Assembly (NCBI GenBank): GCA_947491305.1
Contig: CANLIL010000002.1
Coordinates: 1 to 64,000, forward strand
Direction of reading: 5' to 3'
DNA length: 64,000 bases
Source of the DNA: Flavobacteriales bacterium
Lineage (GTDB): Bacteria; Bacteroidota; Bacteroidia; Flavobacteriales_D; Crocinitomicaceae
Position 1 is the stretch's first letter. Each line of letters begins with the position of its first letter. The notes under the pieces are model-generated. The model did not search any database. It was not told the DNA's origin and was given only the letters and a program-made list of their open reading frames with translations. The translations under genes and the position numbers were made by a program. Positions 28,990 through 38,663 of the stretch are shown piece after piece.

Positions 28990-30147
28990 ATGAAAGATAT
29001 TTCTATCTACTTCTCACCGATAGAAGAGCAAGATGTTTTTGATGACCAACAGATTGGCAACATCATACAACAGCATACAATAAATGGTTTTCCAGACTTA
29101 GTAAAAGGTGGACTAGCATTACTTTATGTTCCAGAATATAGAGGAGATTCAACCGTTTCTATTGAAAAAAATTCTGTTGAATTTAGATTGCAATTCTATA
29201 AATTATTCATTGGTTCAACTTGGAATTTTCCGCTTTTTGATTTAGGAGACATTCAAGCTGGAGCAACCTTAAATGACACCTATTTTGCGCTTTCTCAATG
29301 TGTTTCTGAATTGGTGAAGCATCAAATTATCCCAATAATTATTGGCGGAAGTCATGATTTAAATGTTGCAATTTACAAAGGATACTCAACACTTGAGCAA
29401 ATGGTTAACAGCTGTTCGATTGATGCACAATTAGATCTTGGAAACCCAGATTTACCCGTTTCTTCAAATGGATATTTAAGTCATTTGTTGTTAGATCGAC
29501 CTTGTTACTTATTCAATCATGCAAATGTTGGCATGCAAGCACCGTTGGTTTCACCCGTTGAATTTGAGTTACACGAAAAATTATTTTTTGACATTTGTCG
29601 CTTAGGAGAATTTAATACAGATTTTAGAAAAGCAGAACCACATTTGCGAAATGCTGATATTTTAAGCATTGATCTGACAGCAGTTAAAGCAAGCGAATTA
29701 GGCTCTAATGCGTATCATGCGCCAAATGGTTTTTTAGCAGATCAAATCTGTCAAATCAGCAAATATGCTGGCATCAGCGACAAGTTAACTTCATTCGGTA
29801 TTTTTAATTATTACAGTAACAGTAATCAATTATTGGTTGACGCCTTAATTGCTCAAATGATTTGGTACTTTATCGATGGAGTCTCTCAGCGGGTTGGTGA
29901 CTTTCCTGTTGGCACTAAAAAAGATTACATTAAGTTCACCGTTCACATCGACGATTTTAAAAATGAATTAATTTTTTATAAAAGCAATAAATCAGACCGA
30001 TGGTGGCTGGAAGTACCTTTTCCGAGTTCGTCAAATTCAAAATACGATCGTCATCATCTTGTTCCTTGTAATTATGAAGATTATGAACGTGCAATGAAAA
30101 ATGATATTCCTAATTTATGGTGGAAAACGTATCAGAAATTAGTTTAA
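28990..30147 (+). CDS. Arginase-fold protein (formimidoylglutamase-like) with altered metal site
   Basis: A 385-residue member of the ureohydrolase superfamily. The three metal motifs are recognisable but changed. GGDHS appears as GGSHD (residues 119-123). DAHxD appears as DAQLD (145-149), losing a histidine ligand. SxDxDxxDP appears as SIDLTAVKASE (226-236), losing the second aspartate. The substrate-loop region FNHANVGMQ and SKYAGISDKLTSFGIFNYY resembles Flavobacteria proteins labelled formimidoylglutamase. Whether it still hydrolyses a guanidino or formimidoyl substrate is open. It lies between topA and the porP-gldKLMN cluster. Confidence 0.75.
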   Translation: MKDISIYFSPIEEQDVFDDQQIGNIIQQHTINGFPDLVKGGLALLYVPEYRGDSTVSIEKNSVEFRLQFYKLFIGSTWNFPLFDLGDIQAGATLNDTYFALSQCVSELVKHQIIPIIIGGSHDLNVAIYKGYSTLEQMVNSCSIDAQLDLGNPDLPVSSNGYLSHLLLDRPCYLFNHANVGMQAPLVSPVEFELHEKLFFDICRLGEFNTDFRKAEPHLRNADILSIDLTAVKASELGSNAYHAPNGFLADQICQISKYAGISDKLTSFGIFNYYSNSNQLLVDALIAQMIWYFIDGVSQRVGDFPVGTKKDYIKFTVHIDDFKNELIFYKSNKSDRWWLEVPFPSSSNSKYDRHHLVPCNYEDYERAMKNDIPNLWWKTYQKLV

Positions 30148-30320
30148 TTTATTTCCTTCATCTACTTGATAATAGGGTCGATAGCAATTTTAGTAAAATT
30201 TTTAACAGAAGATTTACCTAAAAAATTTCTTTTTTAAATTAAATTAATTATTTTAGTCCCCTAATTGGAGAGAAATTACTACTTTTTTCTAGTTTTTTAT
30301 AAGCAAGAGACACACTAAAT

Positions 30321-31256
30321 ATGAAGAAAAAAATTATTCTTTTAGCCTCTTTATTTTTTGTAGCATATGGAAACATTATGGCACAACAAGATAAATTGAT
30401 CACTCATTTCATGTATGACAAGATGAGTATTAATCCTGGCTCAACAGGGATTGAAGATGGTATTTGCGCTACTTCTCTATATAGAAATCAGTGGGACAAA
30501 ATTAGTGGAGCGCCAAATTCAGGAATATTAAATGTTGAAGCAAATTTAACGCGTTTTTTTCCAGGTGGAATTGGTATTTCATTTTTTCATGATGCAATTG
30601 GATTTAACAGACAGAATAATTTATTGTTAAATTACTCTTTTCCTATTAAAATTGGAAGTGCAGGCACTTTAGGAATTGGTATTGGTGCTGGTATGGTAAA
30701 TTTTGGTATGTCACCTGATTGGGTTCCACCTACAACAAATGCAGATTCTAAGCTTCCAACAGAATTTAGTGCTACGAATTTAGATTTAAATTTCGGTATT
30801 TATTTCAAAGGTTCTTCTGATTATTATGTTGGTGTTTCGTCAACACACTTAAATGAATCATTGATGACGCAAAAAGTAGGGAACATTGATCAGAAATATC
30901 AAATGGCTCGTCATTATTACTTAATGGGAGGTAAAAAGTTCAGAAATATTTGGGGAGGTGATTTAGATGCACAAGCTTTAGTGAGAACCGATTTAATTAA
31001 ATTCTCATCAGACATCAGTGTTCGATATATTTATAATGATAAAATGTATGGTGGTTTAACTTACAGAACTGTCGATGCTGTTGGAATTATGTTGGGCTAT
31101 ATTCCAATGAAAAATTTCACAATAGGTTATTCTTATGATTTAACTACAAACAAGTTGGCGAGTGCTTCTAGAGGTTCACATGAAATACTTTTAAAGTACT
31201 GTTATCACTTGCCAAAACCCCCAATGTCAAAGGCAATTCATCCTAGATGGTTGTAA
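30321..31256 (+). CDS. PorP/SprF-family outer-membrane protein of the type IX secretion system
   Basis: A 311-residue beta-barrel protein with a signal peptide (residues 1-21, cleavage after IMA). The hallmark N-terminal region DKLITHFMYDKMSINPGSTG and LYRNQWDKISGAPNS is that of PorP/SprF. Such proteins work with the T9SS translocon, often in partnership with particular CHU_C-type cargo. It is the first gene before gldK, the order seen for porP-porK in Porphyromonas. The 173-base region before it (30148-30320) is AT-rich, and I could not place a convincing promoter there. A small hairpin follows the gene. Confidence 0.9.
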   Translation: MKKKIILLASLFFVAYGNIMAQQDKLITHFMYDKMSINPGSTGIEDGICATSLYRNQWDKISGAPNSGILNVEANLTRFFPGGIGISFFHDAIGFNRQNNLLLNYSFPIKIGSAGTLGIGIGAGMVNFGMSPDWVPPTTNADSKLPTEFSATNLDLNFGIYFKGSSDYYVGVSSTHLNESLMTQKVGNIDQKYQMARHYYLMGGKKFRNIWGGDLDAQALVRTDLIKFSSDISVRYIYNDKMYGGLTYRTVDAVGIMLGYIPMKNFTIGYSYDLTTNKLASASRGSHEILLKYCYHLPKPPMSKAIHPRWL

Positions 31257-31280
31257 ATTAAAAAAATAATTACAATATTT

Positions 31281-31298
31281 GTAACCAATTTAGGTTAC
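31281..31298. terminator. Weak hairpin between porP-like gene and gldK
   Basis: GTAACC (31281-31286) pairs with GGTTAC (31293-31298) over a 6-base loop, followed by only three T. It may attenuate or stabilise the RNA between the two genes rather than end transcription. Confidence 0.35.
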
Positions 31299-31372
31299 TT
31301 TCCGTTATAATTCAAACTATTGATCCTGTAAATGTTTAGTTGAATCCGGAAATAAAATATAAAAGAGGTAAA

Positions 31373-32935
31373 ATGAAAAAACTTTTGTTATTTGTTGTTT
31401 TAAGTGTTTTGTTAGTTGCTTGTAAGCAATCTTCTGGACATTTAACAGGCACTTTAGGTAGACCAGTCTACAATCCTGAAGTTCCTTTAGGGATGGTATA
31501 TGTTCCTCATGGTTCTTTCCAAATGGGAGAAAATGATCAAGATGTTCCGTTTAAACATGAGACGCGTGCTAAAACAGTTACTGTTCCAGCATTCTACATG
31601 GATCAAACAGAGATTTCTAACAATGAATACCGTCAATTCGTAGAATGGGTGCGTGATTCTATTGCTAGAGATAAATTGTATGTTGGTTTAGAAGCAGATG
31701 ATGAAGCGGAACGTTTTATTAATTACCAAGATCGTTATTTTGACGAAGGAGCTTTAGAATTTGCAGATTATGACCCTTCTGATCGTGATAACAACCGTGC
31801 TATCTTTAATTTGAATTGGGATCGTCCGATCGATTACTCAGATGAGTTAGTTGTTCCATTGTTAGCTGATATGTATTACCCGCAGCCAGAGCGTTTCTAT
31901 AAAAGACGTGAAATTGATATTCGTAAGTTAATGTTTAGATATTACTGGATTGATGTTAAAGAAGCAGCTAAAAGAGGAAGAATCAACATAACTAAAGATG
32001 GATACGAATCTACTGGACAAGTTCAAGATCCAGCTTCTAAATCAGTTGAAGAACACAGAACGTTGATTTCTCCTCCTCATCCTTTTACTAAAGAACCACA
32101 AGGTCAAGATAAAGATTTAGGTTTCTTTAATAAAAAAGGACAAAACAATGCTATTAGAGGCCATGAAGACAGAAAACGTTTTATAATCGATGAGGTGATA
32201 AATGTTTATCCTGATACATTGTGTTGGGTGCGTGATTTCACATACTCGTTTAACGACCCAGTTTCAAACATGTATTTTTGGCACCCAGGATATGATAATT
32301 ATCCAGTAGTAGGTGTGACGTGGGTGCAAGCGAAAGCATTTGCTGTTTGGAGAACACAATTCTTAAACAATTGGTTGGTTTCTATGGGTGATTTATTTGT
32401 AAATGATTTCCGTTTGCCAAATGAGTCTGAATGGGAATACGCTGCAAGGGGAGATTTGGAAATGTCTCAATATCCTTGGGGTGGACCTTACATTCGTAAC
32501 GAAGTGGGTTGTTTCTTAGGAAACTTTAAACCAATGAGAGGTCGTTATGAAGACGATGGTGGTGTTCAAACTGTTAAAGTTTACTCTTACAATCCAAATG
32601 GATGGGGATTATATTGTATGGCTGGTAATGTTGCCGAATGGTGCGAAACAGCTTACGATGAGTCAATGTATGAGTTCTCTCATGATATGAGTGCTGATTA
32701 CAGATATGACGCAATGGATTGGGATGCTCCTTCAAATAAACGTAAAGTTATTAGAGGTGGTTCTTGGAAAGATATTGGTTATTATCTTCACAATGCTACA
32801 CGTACGTATGAGTACCAAGATTCTTCAAAATCTTATGTAGGATTTAGAAATGTAATGACACACATCGGTCGTGGAGGAAGAGATTTCTCTAGAGAAGGTG
32901 GAGAAGAAATTCGAAGTGATATTGAATTACGCTAA
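31373..32935 (+). CDS. gldK: Gliding motility/T9SS lipoprotein GldK
   Basis: A 520-residue outer-membrane lipoprotein (lipobox LLVAC, Cys17) with a formylglycine-generating-enzyme (FGE-sulfatase) fold: MVYVPHGSFQMGEND, FYMDQTEISNNEYRQF, FRLPNESEWEYAARG, AGNVAEWCE and VIRGGSWKD. In T9SS, GldK (PorK) forms the large periplasmic ring with GldN. The ATG at 31373 is chosen over an upstream in-frame codon because it places the signal peptide at the N-terminus and has AGAGG 5 bases ahead, one of the few Shine-Dalgarno-like sites here. It heads gldK-L-M-N. Confidence 0.97.
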   Translation: MKKLLLFVVLSVLLVACKQSSGHLTGTLGRPVYNPEVPLGMVYVPHGSFQMGENDQDVPFKHETRAKTVTVPAFYMDQTEISNNEYRQFVEWVRDSIARDKLYVGLEADDEAERFINYQDRYFDEGALEFADYDPSDRDNNRAIFNLNWDRPIDYSDELVVPLLADMYYPQPERFYKRREIDIRKLMFRYYWIDVKEAAKRGRINITKDGYESTGQVQDPASKSVEEHRTLISPPHPFTKEPQGQDKDLGFFNKKGQNNAIRGHEDRKRFIIDEVINVYPDTLCWVRDFTYSFNDPVSNMYFWHPGYDNYPVVGVTWVQAKAFAVWRTQFLNNWLVSMGDLFVNDFRLPNESEWEYAARGDLEMSQYPWGGPYIRNEVGCFLGNFKPMRGRYEDDGGVQTVKVYSYNPNGWGLYCMAGNVAEWCETAYDESMYEFSHDMSADYRYDAMDWDAPSNKRKVIRGGSWKDIGYYLHNATRTYEYQDSSKSYVGFRNVMTHIGRGGRDFSREGGEEIRSDIELR

Positions 32936-32989
32936 GAATAAATAAACAACAAACAATTAAATTATTTAAAAACACAAAAACAAAAAACT

Positions 32990-33793
32990 ATGAAACCAGG
33001 AAGTAAAGGATGGAAAAAGTTTATGGCGAAACTGTATGGATTTGGTGCAGCAGTAGTAATCGTAGGAGCTTTATTTAAAATTATGCATTGGCCATATGCA
33101 GGGCCAATGCTTGTAGTAGGATTAAGTACTGAGGCGTTGATTTTCATCTTCTCTGCTTTTGAACCAATTCATGAAGATCCAAACTGGGAATTAGTTTACC
33201 CTGAATTGGCTTTAGGTCATTCAGATGAGTTAGATCACAGTAATTTACCAGCAGGTAAATCTAAAGGTGGAATTACGGATCAATTAGATAAAATGTTGGA
33301 AGAAGCTAAAATTGATAGTCAATTGTTAGAGCGACTTGGAGACGGAATGCGTTCTTTAGGTGAAAATGCTGCTCAATTGAAATCAGTTTCATCTGCAGCT
33401 GCTGCAACAGATTCTTATGTTTCTAGTTTACAAGCTGCATCTGATAAAGTTTCTAATCTTTCTGAAGCATACGAAAGAGCGTCTGTTTCAATTTCTGGAT
33501 TGACTTCAGAGGCTAAAGAAGGTGAATCTTTTGGAGAACAAATGCAAAAAGTATCTAAAAACTTAGCTGCTTTGAACAATGTTTATGAATTACAATTGAA
33601 AGGTTCTTCTTCACATTTAGAAGCAACTGAAAAATTCCAATCTCAAGTAGTAGAGATGATGGCGAATCTTTCTGCTTCTACTGAAGATACAAGATTGTAC
33701 AAAGAAAACATGGCGTTATTGGCTAAAAACTTAACTGACTTAAATAACGTTTACGGAAATATGTTAAAAGCTATGACAATAACTAAAGGATAA
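32990..33793 (+). CDS. gldL: Gliding motor stator protein GldL
   Basis: A 267-residue inner-membrane protein. Two membrane helices lie at residues 15-33 and 38-57 in the conserved block FGAAVVIVGALFKIMHWPYA followed by GPMLVVGLSTEALIFIFSAF. Glu48 in helix 2 is the conserved charged residue implicated in proton coupling in the GldL5-GldM2 motor. The rest is a cytoplasmic helical region (residues 85-265) rich in Ser, Ala and Glu. It lies 54 bases after gldK and 69 before gldM. Confidence 0.97.
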   Translation: MKPGSKGWKKFMAKLYGFGAAVVIVGALFKIMHWPYAGPMLVVGLSTEALIFIFSAFEPIHEDPNWELVYPELALGHSDELDHSNLPAGKSKGGITDQLDKMLEEAKIDSQLLERLGDGMRSLGENAAQLKSVSSAAAATDSYVSSLQAASDKVSNLSEAYERASVSISGLTSEAKEGESFGEQMQKVSKNLAALNNVYELQLKGSSSHLEATEKFQSQVVEMMANLSASTEDTRLYKENMALLAKNLTDLNNVYGNMLKAMTITKG

Positions 33794-33862
33794 TCTCAGA
33801 TTAACCAGTTATTATAAGTTATTGAAAATATTTATTGAGAAACAATAAAAATTAATTAAATC

Positions 33863-35596
33863 ATGGCAGGAGGAAAAGAAACCCCAAGACAGAAGATGAT
33901 CGGTATGATGTACCTTGTACTTACCGCACTTCTGGCCCTTAACGTATCAAAACAAGTATTGGATGCATTCGTTGCAATTGAAGAAAATACACAAAAATCT
34001 TCAATTACACATTTGGATAGAGGTAATTCTGCTAAATCTGACCTTAGTGGAGAATTAGCGGACAAAACAAATCCAATTGAGAAAATCAAAAAAATTAAAT
34101 ATTACCTAGGAATAATTGATCAAATTGATGCTGAAACAGCAAAACGCATCAAAGAAATCGATGATTTGAAATTGAATATCTTGAAAGAAAGTGGTGAAGA
34201 TATCACTAAAATTAAAGATAAAGATAAAGAATCAATTGTTTGGGTTCCATACAGCAAAGCAAATCCATTGTTGCCAACACGTTTGAATTTGATGGCAGTG
34301 CAAGCAAAGGATCAATACGATGTACCGATGCACATTATCGTCGGAGAGGAAATCAAAAATCCTAAAGGTGATGGTCTTAAATTATGGAATAGTTACAACG
34401 ATTTTAGAAACACTGTTTGTAAATTAGTTGGAACGTATAAAATCGGAACGAAAGGATACACATTAAACCCAACGAATATCAACAAGTTTAAGGATAACGA
34501 TGATTTGGCAAAACAAGTTGATAAAATGTTCGCTAAAAACAAAGTAAATATCAACGATGATGGTGAAGTAATCAAAAACATTTACATGGAATTGACTAAA
34601 CCAGAACGTGTAGATATGGACGAAGAGAAAGGTGTTCACTGGATTGGTAAAACATTTGACCATGCTCCTTTAGTTGGTGCTATAGCTTCTTTAACTGCGT
34701 TGCAACAAGAAATTTTAGCGGCTCGAGCAACAGCAGTAGCTCACATCAAATCCCGTGTTAGTACAGGTGAATACAGCTTCAACAAAATTGTTGGTTTAGC
34801 GTATGGTCCAGCTGTTGCCAATTCTGGTGATGAAGTTGAATTGAAAGTAATGATGGCAGCATTTGATACAGACAATCAACCAACTGTAACTGGTCCTGGT
34901 GCTATAACTGTAGCTGACGGTCAAGGTATTGTTAAGGTTAGAGTTTCTGGTGGAGCTGAAATGCCTGTTAGTGGAACAGTTTCGATTAAAAATAAATCGG
35001 GTGCTACTAAAACTGAAAAGTGGACGCATACAATTAAAATTATGAAGCCACAAGGTACTGTTTCTTTGCCAGAAATGAGAGTTTTGTACAGAGGGTATAA
35101 AAACCTTGTTGAGGCAGTTGCATCAGGATATGATCAAACAACAATTAGTGGTGCTGGTGTTAGTTTGACTAAGTCTGGTATTCAATGGATTGCTACACCT
35201 GGTTCTGGTACAGAATGTTCAATTTCAGTTTTTGGAAAAAGTTCTGTAACAAATAAAAGTGTGAATCTCGGTAATTTCAAATTCAAGATTAAAAAAATGC
35301 CAGCGGCAAAAATTACTTGGGGTAAATTTGGAACAGGAGATAAAGCTACAAACAGAGATGGTAAAATTCTTAATGCTGGATATGATGAATCTATTCCTTT
35401 AACGGCATCATTTAAAGTAGAAAAATGGATACTAAATGTAGGGTCAAAATCTGCTTCCGGAGTTGGGAATAAATTATCTAATGAGGCTATGGCTATTTTA
35501 AGAGCAGCTACACCAGGTTCTATGGCTTCATTCTCTTGTATCTATTCAGGAACAGGAACTGGTGGCGCACCTGCTGATTTAAATGTTAAGCTTTAA
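33863..35596 (+). CDS. gldM: Gliding motor/periplasmic shaft protein GldM
   Basis: A 577-residue protein with one N-terminal membrane helix (MIGMMYLVLTALLALNVSK) preceded by the conserved Arg9, and a long periplasmic part of beta-rich domains ending near residue 577. GldM couples the GldL motor ring to the GldK/GldN ring across the periplasm. Its sequence matches the family from start to end, including the N-terminal VLDAFVAIEE segment. It lies 23 bases before gldN in the same operon. Confidence 0.97.
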   Translation: MAGGKETPRQKMIGMMYLVLTALLALNVSKQVLDAFVAIEENTQKSSITHLDRGNSAKSDLSGELADKTNPIEKIKKIKYYLGIIDQIDAETAKRIKEIDDLKLNILKESGEDITKIKDKDKESIVWVPYSKANPLLPTRLNLMAVQAKDQYDVPMHIIVGEEIKNPKGDGLKLWNSYNDFRNTVCKLVGTYKIGTKGYTLNPTNINKFKDNDDLAKQVDKMFAKNKVNINDDGEVIKNIYMELTKPERVDMDEEKGVHWIGKTFDHAPLVGAIASLTALQQEILAARATAVAHIKSRVSTGEYSFNKIVGLAYGPAVANSGDEVELKVMMAAFDTDNQPTVTGPGAITVADGQGIVKVRVSGGAEMPVSGTVSIKNKSGATKTEKWTHTIKIMKPQGTVSLPEMRVLYRGYKNLVEAVASGYDQTTISGAGVSLTKSGIQWIATPGSGTECSISVFGKSSVTNKSVNLGNFKFKIKKMPAAKITWGKFGTGDKATNRDGKILNAGYDESIPLTASFKVEKWILNVGSKSASGVGNKLSNEAMAILRAATPGSMASFSCIYSGTGTGGAPADLNVKL

Positions 35597-35618
35597 TATT
35601 AATTAATTCGTTTTTATT

Positions 35619-36635
35619 ATGAAAAATACATTGTTTAGTTTAATAGTTTTATTTAGTGTTTGTAATTTACATTCACAATTAGAACTAATAAATGGAGGAC
35701 CTGTTAATGTGCCTTCAGAGGGAGTTATTGACGGTATTTATATAAAGGAACATGTTCCAACTAAACGAATGATTGCATATGAAGACGTTCGTGAAGCGGA
35801 TGTAATTTGGAATAGAAGAGTATGGAGCTACATTGATTTGAGAGAAAAGATTAACCATTCAATGTATTATCCATTTGATGATTATACATTTCCTGATGGA
35901 GTTTGGATTAAAAACAATACACGATGGAGTTTGTGGACAGTTATTAAACATAATATATATGAATCTAATCTCACAATATATGAACCAAAAAATCCGCTTT
36001 CTGGAGATCAAGGTCCGTTTGATGGTGACCAATTCAAATATCCACTAAAATCTCAAAATAATTTAAATTACGCAAGCGATAAAGCTTTTAAAGATAAAGT
36101 AGATGGTTATTTGAATATTATTTCAAATAAAAGATTTGTTGCTATACCATCAGAAATTGACGGTTCAGATTCAGTTACTATTGATCCTGCAACTCAATTG
36201 TCTACTGTTGTTACAAAGGACACTTTTGATTTAATTCGAATTAAATCTGAAAATATCGTTCAATACCGTTTGAAAGAAGAATGGTTCTTTGATAAAGAGC
36301 GTTCAGTTTTAGACAAACGTATTTTAGGATTAGCTCCAGTTATTTACGACCAAACAAAAGAAGGCGGTAAATATGTTGAGTTGTTTTGGTTGTATTTTCC
36401 AGAATGTCGTTTGGTATTCAATAACTATTTTGTTTACAATGAATTGAATGATGCGCAATGGATGAGTTTTGATGACTTATTTTGGAAAAGACGTTTCAAT
36501 GCTGTGATGTACAAAGAAAGCAATGTATATGACAGAGGAATTGATACCTATAAAAATGGTGTGGATGCCTTGCATGAAGCTGAACGAATCAAAGAAGGAA
36601 TTCGTACAATTGAACACGATGTTTGGAATTTCTAA
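35619..36635 (+). CDS. gldN: Gliding motility/T9SS ring protein GldN
   Basis: A 338-residue periplasmic protein with a signal peptide (residues 1-19, cleavage near LHS). The family blocks MIAYEDVREADVIWNRRVWSYIDLREKIN and WFFDKERSVLDKRILGLAPV are present (only partly quoted). GldN (PorN) binds GldK in the periplasmic ring and is required for secretion. It is the last gene of the operon and is followed by a strong terminator. Confidence 0.97.
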   Translation: MKNTLFSLIVLFSVCNLHSQLELINGGPVNVPSEGVIDGIYIKEHVPTKRMIAYEDVREADVIWNRRVWSYIDLREKINHSMYYPFDDYTFPDGVWIKNNTRWSLWTVIKHNIYESNLTIYEPKNPLSGDQGPFDGDQFKYPLKSQNNLNYASDKAFKDKVDGYLNIISNKRFVAIPSEIDGSDSVTIDPATQLSTVVTKDTFDLIRIKSENIVQYRLKEEWFFDKERSVLDKRILGLAPVIYDQTKEGGKYVELFWLYFPECRLVFNNYFVYNELNDAQWMSFDDLFWKRRFNAVMYKESNVYDRGIDTYKNGVDALHEAERIKEGIRTIEHDVWNF

Positions 36636-36653
36636 TTCCTAATTATATTATTT

Positions 36654-36680
36654 AAAACCCCGATTTATCGGGGTTTTTTT
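36654..36680 (+). terminator. Intrinsic terminator of the gldKLMN operon
   Basis: AAAACCCCGA pairs with TCGGGGTTTT over a TTTA loop, followed by a T run. It lies 19 bases after the gldN stop. Confidence 0.92.
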
Positions 36681-36713
36681 ATGCCATCTATTTTTTCTTA
36701 GCATTTAAGAATG

Positions 36714-36721
36714 TATCTTTG
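36714..36721 (+). promoter_or_regulatory. -7 promoter element just before the ABC-F gene
   Basis: TATCTTTG matches TAnnTTTG and ends 4 bases before the ATG at 36726, so the message would be leaderless or nearly so. No clear TTTG -33 element is seen. Confidence 0.5.
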
Positions 36722-36725
36722 TGCT

Positions 36726-38663
36726 ATGATTAATTTAGAACAATTAGGTGTTCATTTACCACAAGGCTTTTTATTTCAACACGTTAACTTACAAATCAAT
36801 AAAGGTGATAAAATTGGTTTGGTCGGAAAAAATGGTGCAGGAAAATCAACAATGCTTCGCTTGCTTTCAGGTCGCGATACTGCAACAGATGGTAAAATTC
36901 ATAAACCGAAGGATTGCACAATTGGTTTTTTAACACAAGACATTAAAATTGATACACACCAGTCGGTTTTTGAATACTTGAACCAATCTAATGAATTGCT
37001 TACTCATTTAAGAACGCAATTAGACAAGGTTAATCATGATTTAGTGACAAGAGAAGATTACACTTCAGAAAGTTATTTAAATCTTTTAAACGATCTAAAT
37101 GAATTGAATCATACCTTTAATTTGCATGAAGGATTTTTATGGGAGGAACGTATTGTTACTACTTTAAAAGGTTTAGGTTTTAGTGAAGAAGAATTACACC
37201 GTGATTTATCTACTTTTTCTGGAGGATGGAAAATGCGCGCTGAGTTAGCTAAAATCTTAGTGAATCAACCGGATGTTATTTTGTTAGATGAGCCGACCAA
37301 TCACTTAGATATTATTTCGATCAGCTGGTTAGAAAACTATTTACAGAAATTTGAAGGTGCGGTGATTGTAATTTCGCATGACCGCTTGTTTTTAGACAAT
37401 GTCACGAAACGCACATTGGAAATCAGCATGGGTAAAGTGCTCGACTTTCCTTTTCCTTATACAAAGTATAAAGCTGCAAGAGAAGAAGAATTAGAACGCT
37501 TAGAAGGCGCTAAGAAACAACAAGACAAGGACATTAAACATGCCGAAGAATTAATTAATAAGTTTCGTGCAAAGAAAAACAAAGCTGCTTTTGCGCAATC
37601 GTTAATTAAGAAATTAGATAAAACAGAACGCATTGAAGTTGAGAAAGACCAAGTGGCCCGCATGCGTATTGCTTTTCCATTAAGTATTCAACCGGGTAAG
37701 TGGGTATTGGAAATGATTGACATGGGTAAAACTTTTGGCGATAAGGTTTTGTTTAAAAACATCAATTTAACGGTAGGAAGAGGGGAGAAAATTGCTTTAT
37801 TAGGCCCGAATGGTGTTGGTAAATCTACTTTATTGAAGCGTTTACTCAATAAATTAGAAGGGGATGGACAAGTAAATTTAGGGCACAATGCAAAAATCAC
37901 TTATTTTGCGCAAGATCAAGCTGATTCATTAGATCCAATGAAAACCATTTATGAAACCGTAGATGAAATTGCTGAAGGTGAAATTAGAAAAGATTTAAGA
38001 AGTGTTTTGGGTGCATTTTTATTTACTGGAGAAGATGTCGACAAGCGAGTAGGTGTTTTGTCTGGAGGAGAACGAACACGTTTAGCCTTGTGTCAATTGT
38101 TATTGAGTCCTTCGAATGTGTTAATTCTCGATGAGCCCACAAATCATTTAGACATTCAAAGTAAAGAAGTCTTAAAAGAAGCGTTAAAAAATTACGAAGG
38201 AACGTTTATAGTTGTTTCGCACGACAGAGAGTTTTTACAAGATTTAACGAACCGTATTTGGGACATTGAAGATAAGACCTTAAAAATTCACCATTTTGGA
38301 GTTCAAGAATTCTTACAACGTAAAATGGATATTTCAAATGGTGTCGAAGTTAATAAACCAGTTGAAAAGAAGCTTGAAACCATTGTAATTGAAGAAAAAA
38401 AGCCTTTATCATTTGATGAAGCAAAAGAAATCAAGCGAATTAAAACACAATTAAACAATCAATTGAAACGTTGTGAAGATAAAATAGAAGATTTGGAACA
38501 GAAAATTGCATTGATGACAGAAGAAATTGCTACTTTAGACTATAGTAACGAAGAAAATGCTGCCAATAAATTGCAATTATTTGGTTCGTTAAAAGAAGAA
38601 TTAGATGTTAAAATGGTCGAGTGGGAGCAATTTACAGAAGAATTAATGATGATCGAAGGTTAA
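36726..38663 (+). CDS. ABC-F family ATPase (Uup/YheS-like)
   Basis: A 645-residue protein with two nucleotide-binding domains and no membrane part. First: Walker A GKNGAGKST, signature FSGGWKMRAELAK, Walker B VILLDEPTNHLD. Second: Walker A GPNGVGKST, signature LSGGERTRLALCQ, Walker B VLILDEPTNHLD. The linker between them (residues about 240-310) is the Lys/Glu-rich P-site tRNA interaction motif region, and the C-terminal 90 residues form a coiled coil. ABC-F proteins act on ribosomes, in translation quality control or antibiotic protection. The frame is open from 36711, but the promoter element covers that codon, so 36726 is the start. Confidence 0.93.
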   Translation: MINLEQLGVHLPQGFLFQHVNLQINKGDKIGLVGKNGAGKSTMLRLLSGRDTATDGKIHKPKDCTIGFLTQDIKIDTHQSVFEYLNQSNELLTHLRTQLDKVNHDLVTREDYTSESYLNLLNDLNELNHTFNLHEGFLWEERIVTTLKGLGFSEEELHRDLSTFSGGWKMRAELAKILVNQPDVILLDEPTNHLDIISISWLENYLQKFEGAVIVISHDRLFLDNVTKRTLEISMGKVLDFPFPYTKYKAAREEELERLEGAKKQQDKDIKHAEELINKFRAKKNKAAFAQSLIKKLDKTERIEVEKDQVARMRIAFPLSIQPGKWVLEMIDMGKTFGDKVLFKNINLTVGRGEKIALLGPNGVGKSTLLKRLLNKLEGDGQVNLGHNAKITYFAQDQADSLDPMKTIYETVDEIAEGEIRKDLRSVLGAFLFTGEDVDKRVGVLSGGERTRLALCQLLLSPSNVLILDEPTNHLDIQSKEVLKEALKNYEGTFIVVSHDREFLQDLTNRIWDIEDKTLKIHHFGVQEFLQRKMDISNGVEVNKPVEKKLETIVIEEKKPLSFDEAKEIKRIKTQLNNQLKRCEDKIEDLEQKIALMTEEIATLDYSNEENAANKLQLFGSLKEELDVKMVEWEQFTEELMMIEG

